Assembly: GCF_034377145.1 (NCBI RefSeq)
Contig: NZ_CP139707.1
Location: 1,869,001 to 1,933,000, forward strand
Length of the DNA: 64,000 bases
DNA from: Sulfitobacter sp. OXR-159
Lineage (GTDB): Bacteria > Pseudomonadota > Alphaproteobacteria > Rhodobacterales > Rhodobacteraceae
Reading direction: 5' to 3'
This document shows positions 61,389-64,000 of this stretch, piece after piece. Made by a program: the position numbers and the translations under genes. The notes beneath the pieces were generated by a model. It had not been told where the DNA came from. It made no database searches and saw only the letters and a program-made list of their open reading frames with translations. How positions within the stretch are numbered: the first letter of the stretch is position 1; each line of letters starts with the position of its first letter.

Positions 61389-61861
61389 TGGCGCTGACCC
61401 ACTTTGATGCTGAAGGCGACGCGCATATGGTCGATGTCTCTGACAAGGCCGTGACCTCCCGCGTGGCCAAGGCCGAGAGCTACATCAAGATGGCTTCGGA
61501 AACGTTTGATATCATTACCGAAGGACGCGCGAAGAAGGGTGACGTTCTGGGCATCGCACGGCTAGCCGGGATCATGGCGGCCAAGCGTACGGCGGATCTA
61601 ATCCCGCTTTGCCACCCATTGCCGATTACAAAAGTGAGTGTTGATCTAACGCCCGACGCCACCCTACCGGGCATTCGGATCTCGGCCACCGTCAAGACAA
61701 CCGGTCAAACGGGCGTTGAGATGGAAGCCCTCACCGCCGCCTCCGTCACCGCGCTCACAGTCTATGACATGGCGAAAGCGGTAGATAAGGCGATGGAAAT
61801 TGGTGGCACGCGGGTCACATTGAAAGACGGTGGCAAATCAGGCCGTTATAAGGCGACATGA
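61388..61861 (+). CDS. moaC: Cyclic pyranopterin monophosphate synthase
   Basis: 157 residues from ATG 61388 (TGATG junction with trpC). It catalyses the second step of molybdenum cofactor synthesis. MoaC motifs: [56 protein letters not shown] and [11 protein letters not shown] at the C-terminus. Coupled by ATGA overlap to moeA. Confidence 0.96.
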   Translation: MALTHFDAEGDAHMVDVSDKAVTSRVAKAESYIKMASETFDIITEGRAKKGDVLGIARLAGIMAAKRTADLIPLCHPLPITKVSVDLTPDATLPGIRISATVKTTGQTGVEMEALTAASVTALTVYDMAKAVDKAMEIGGTRVTLKDGGKSGRYKAT

Positions 61862-63030
61862 TCAGTGTTGAAGCGGCAATGGACGCTGTTTTAGACCTCG
61901 TCACCCCGCTGGAAACTGAAGAAATCGCTCTGCGGAACGCAAATGGCCGCTTCTTGTCACAACCCGTGATGGCGCAGCGCAGCCAACCGCCCTTTGCCGC
62001 CTCCTCTATGGACGGCTACGCACTGTGCCGGGCTGAGGTTGAGCCGGACGCGATGTTTAAGGTGGTTGGCGAGGCCGCGGCGGGCCATGGCTACACAGGG
62101 ACGCTCCGCGCCGGGCAAGCCATCCGCATATTCACCGGCGCACCCATCCCCGATGGGGCCGATTTCGTGGTGATCCAAGAGGATGTCACCCGGCGCGGCA
62201 ACCTTATCACCCTTGGCCACCGCATTGATGACAAAGACAATATCCGCCCTGCTGGGGGTGATTTCACCCAAGGCGAAGAGCTCACTGCTCCGCGCATTCT
62301 GCGCCCCGCCGACGTGGCGTTGCTCGCCGCGATGAACGTGGCGAGAGTGCCCGTCACCCGCAAACCCGCCATCGCGATCCTCGCCACAGGCGATGAATTG
62401 GTGCAACCCGGCGAGAGCCCCGGCCCTGACCAGATCATCGCCTCCAACAGCTACGGCCTTGCCGCGATGTTCGAGGATGCAGGCGCCGAGGTGCGTATGC
62501 TGCCCATCGCGCGCGACACCGCGGCCTCGCTCAAACAAGCCTTCGCCTTGGCCCGCGGCGCGGACCTTATTGTCACGATCGGCGGCGCTTCGGTGGGCGA
62601 CCACGACCTGATTGCGCCGATCGCGGCGGAGCTCGGCATGCAGCAGGCTTTTTACAAAGTCGCCATGCGCCCGGGCAAGCCCCTGATGGCAGGCAAAATC
62701 GGAGCTTCAGCAATGATCGGGCTGCCGGGAAACCCAGTCTCAGCAATGGTTTGCGGGGCGGTCTTCGTCTTGCCGATGCTGCGGCGGATGTTGGGCTTGC
62801 AAGACGTTCAAGCCCCCCTGCGCGATGCGCCCCTTGGGCGCGGCATTGGCCCAAATGGTCAGCGAGCGCACTATATGCGAGCTCAGCTTCGCGATGGAGC
62901 ACTTTATCCGGATGATCGTCAGGATTCATCCCTTCTGTCCGTCTTGGCACAGGCGGATGCTTTGATGGTTCGTCCGCCCGCGGATCCAGCAAGGAATGCC
63001 GGGGATATACAGCAGTACATTTTGATTTAA
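61858..63030 (+). CDS. moeA: Molybdopterin molybdenumtransferase
   Basis: 390 residues. It inserts molybdenum into adenylylated molybdopterin. Domains in order: N-terminal MoeA region with [15 protein letters not shown], the molybdopterin-binding MogA-like domain with [20 protein letters not shown] and [14 protein letters not shown], the KPLMAGKIG and [13 protein letters not shown] segment, and C-terminal beta barrel domain IV ([19 protein letters not shown]). Last gene before the lexA promoter. Confidence 0.95.
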   Translation: MISVEAAMDAVLDLVTPLETEEIALRNANGRFLSQPVMAQRSQPPFAASSMDGYALCRAEVEPDAMFKVVGEAAAGHGYTGTLRAGQAIRIFTGAPIPDGADFVVIQEDVTRRGNLITLGHRIDDKDNIRPAGGDFTQGEELTAPRILRPADVALLAAMNVARVPVTRKPAIAILATGDELVQPGESPGPDQIIASNSYGLAAMFEDAGAEVRMLPIARDTAASLKQAFALARGADLIVTIGGASVGDHDLIAPIAAELGMQQAFYKVAMRPGKPLMAGKIGASAMIGLPGNPVSAMVCGAVFVLPMLRRMLGLQDVQAPLRDAPLGRGIGPNGQRAHYMRAQLRDGALYPDDRQDSSLLSVLAQADALMVRPPADPARNAGDIQQYILI

Positions 63031-63042
63031 CGCCTGCAGCGG

Positions 63043-63071
63043 TTGACACAAAACAAGAACATCCCTAGAAC
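63043..63071 (+). promoter_or_regulatory. lexA promoter with alphaproteobacterial SOS box
   Basis: TTGACA (63043-63048), a 17-base spacer and TAGAAC (63066-63071) form a good sigma-70 promoter. The LexA box GAAC-ATCCCTA-GAAC (63057-63071, the alpha-type GAAC-N7-GAAC) overlaps the -10 hexamer, giving autoregulation of lexA. Confidence 0.9.
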
Positions 63072-63101
63072 AAAAGCAATAAAAGCTTCAGGGGCCCTGC
63101 G

Positions 63102-63797
63102 ATGCTGACCAAAAAACAACTCGATTTGCTTTCTTTCATTCACCAGCGCGTGCAGCGCGACGGCGTCCCGCCGAGTTTTGATGAGATGAAGTTGGCACTC
63201 GATCTGCGGTCAAAATCTGGCATTCACCGTTTGATCACGGCACTAGAAGAACGCGGATTTATCCGGCGCCTTGCCCATCGTGCCCGCGCGATCGAAGTGG
63301 TCAAACTCCCGGAAAGCCTCGGCGGTGCGCCCGGTTTTGCCCCGCGCGTGATTGACGGAGATCGCCCCGACGCCCCGCCGCCGCCCGCAGCACAATCGGT
63401 CACGGCGCAGCACGCCTTTGATGTGCCGGTCATGGGTCGGATCGCTGCCGGTGTTCCGATTGAGGCGATCTCACAAGTCTCGCATAGCGTTACGGTTCCC
63501 GGTGGAATGATCGCCGGTCAAAGCGAGCATTACGCGCTTGAGGTGCGGGGCGACTCGATGATTGAGGCGGGCATTAACGATGGCGACATCGTGGTGATCC
63601 GCGAGACATCTGTGGCCGACAACGGTGATATCGTGGTCGCGTTGGTCGAGGATCAAGAGGCGACGCTGAAACGTTTCCGTAGGCAGGGGTCTTCGGTCGC
63701 GTTGGAAGCGGCAAACGCGGCCTATGAAACCCGCGTACTGCCTTCGGATAAGGTTAAGGTTCAGGGTCGACTGGTGGGGTTGATCCGCACCTACTAA
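63102..63797 (+). CDS. lexA: SOS repressor LexA
   Basis: 231 residues. The N-terminal winged helix (1-65) begins [20 protein letters not shown]. The self-cleavage site is the AG-like pair in [14 protein letters not shown] (Ala-Gly), with the catalytic Ser in [17 protein letters not shown] and Lys in EATLKRFRR. Extra length lies in a Pro-rich linker ([11 protein letters not shown]), usual for alphaproteobacteria. It converges on comEC with overlapping stop codons. Confidence 0.96.
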   Translation: MLTKKQLDLLSFIHQRVQRDGVPPSFDEMKLALDLRSKSGIHRLITALEERGFIRRLAHRARAIEVVKLPESLGGAPGFAPRVIDGDRPDAPPPPAAQSVTAQHAFDVPVMGRIAAGVPIEAISQVSHSVTVPGGMIAGQSEHYALEVRGDSMIEAGINDGDIVVIRETSVADNGDIVVALVEDQEATLKRFRRQGSSVALEAANAAYETRVLPSDKVKVQGRLVGLIRTY

Positions 63798-64000
63798 CGC
63801 TTTGGCCTGCTGTTCCACAAACGCAATCCGGCACGGTCCCTCGCGGTGGTGATTTGCCAACCCTGGGACGATTTGGTTAGCGCCAGTGCGCCGGTTTCAC
63901 GTAGGCGAACGGGATCATAGATTGGGCAGCCCCAAGCCTGGGCTGCCTTTATCTCGACAGATGCCACCACGATATCTTCCGGCTGACAGCCGGTAAATGC
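63794..64000 (-). CDS. comEC: ComEC/Rec2-type competence protein, C-terminal part (gene continues past the window)
   Basis: The minus strand is open from the window edge to a TAG at 63796-63794, giving 68 residues: [20 protein letters not shown] ... [20 protein letters not shown]. This resembles the tail of the extracellular metallo-beta-lactamase-like domain of alphaproteobacterial ComEC. The lexA-comEC convergent order supports the call. Its stop overlaps the lexA stop. Partial at the edge, so the main channel domain is not visible. Confidence 0.65.
   Translation of the reverse strand, partial: AFTGCQPEDIVVASVEIKAAQAWGCPIYDPVRLRETGALALTKSSQGWQITTARDRAGLRLWNSRPKR

Noticed and set aside
1..64000. 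CRISPR array, prophage, rRNA operon or replication origin
   Set aside because: No regularly spaced repeats, phage structural genes, rRNA sequence or DnaA-box cluster were seen.

Overview
The window looks like a chromosomal segment of an alphaproteobacterium of the Rhodobacterales (Roseobacter group, Sulfitobacter-like). This rests on four things: the gene order trpG-trpD-ung-trpC-moaC-moeA-lexA facing comEC, an alphaproteobacterial LexA box (GAAC-N7-GAAC), a B12-dependent class II ribonucleotide reductase as the only RNR in view, and high-GC coding with many 4-base ATGA/GTGA gene overlaps. The assignment is from recall of family and gene order; no database was searched.

Layout. 1-1000: decayed accessory remnants. 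1049-13900: ordinary chromosome, with an HNH nuclease, a VOC protein, a coupled cobK-alkA-esterase operon, an MFS exporter, a four-gene coupled operon (cysS, cimA, a methyltransferase, a squalene/phytoene-synthase-like protein), an outer-membrane barrel protein, and a cardiolipin synthase plus nuclease pair. 14249-20101: a single 1950-residue secreted modular protein. 20115-32740: a tricarballylate/citrate-type uptake and catabolism island. It holds the tctDE two-component system, tctC, a tctA-tctB fusion, a prpF-type isomerase, a universal stress protein, a 2-hydroxyacid dehydrogenase, an AbrB-family membrane protein, a GntR regulator, and tcuA and tcuB. 32700-35840: an IS1380-family element and an IS110-family element abutting the end of tcuB. 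36080-42690: an iron-siderophore locus (FMN-dependent 2-hydroxyacid oxidoreductase, tonB-exbD-exbB-piuC-receptor). 43115-47543: nrdJ with a long structured leader, NrdR boxes and tRNA-Pro. 47621-64000: housekeeping genes (DUF192, double cold-shock protein, pdxH, fabI, gpt, an aminotransferase, ppiD, trpE) and the trp-moa-lexA cluster.

The most striking observation is that the tricarballylate island carries several independent gene-breaking changes while its neighbours are intact. tctE has a one-base frameshift in an A5 run. tctC has an in-frame TAG at codon 33. prpF has an in-frame TAG at codon 8. tcuB has an apparent ~20-base deletion that removes an iron-sulphur cysteine motif, and its 3' end runs into foreign sequence. 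The transposase of the adjacent IS110 element also carries an in-frame TAA. Sensor, solute-binding protein, isomerase and electron-transfer subunit are therefore all hit, while tcuA, tctAB, tctD and the GntR gene remain open. This could be recent pathway decay, or for some sites assembly error or translational recoding.

Other points worth a look are a 97-base inverted-repeat element in the nrdJ leader, two well-matched NrdR boxes about 410 bases apart, a candidate bridge RNA flank of the IS110 element, an 11-bp-periodic direct repeat between tctD and tctC, and a perfect palindrome between the GntR and AbrB-family genes. No CRISPR array, prophage or rRNA was seen.
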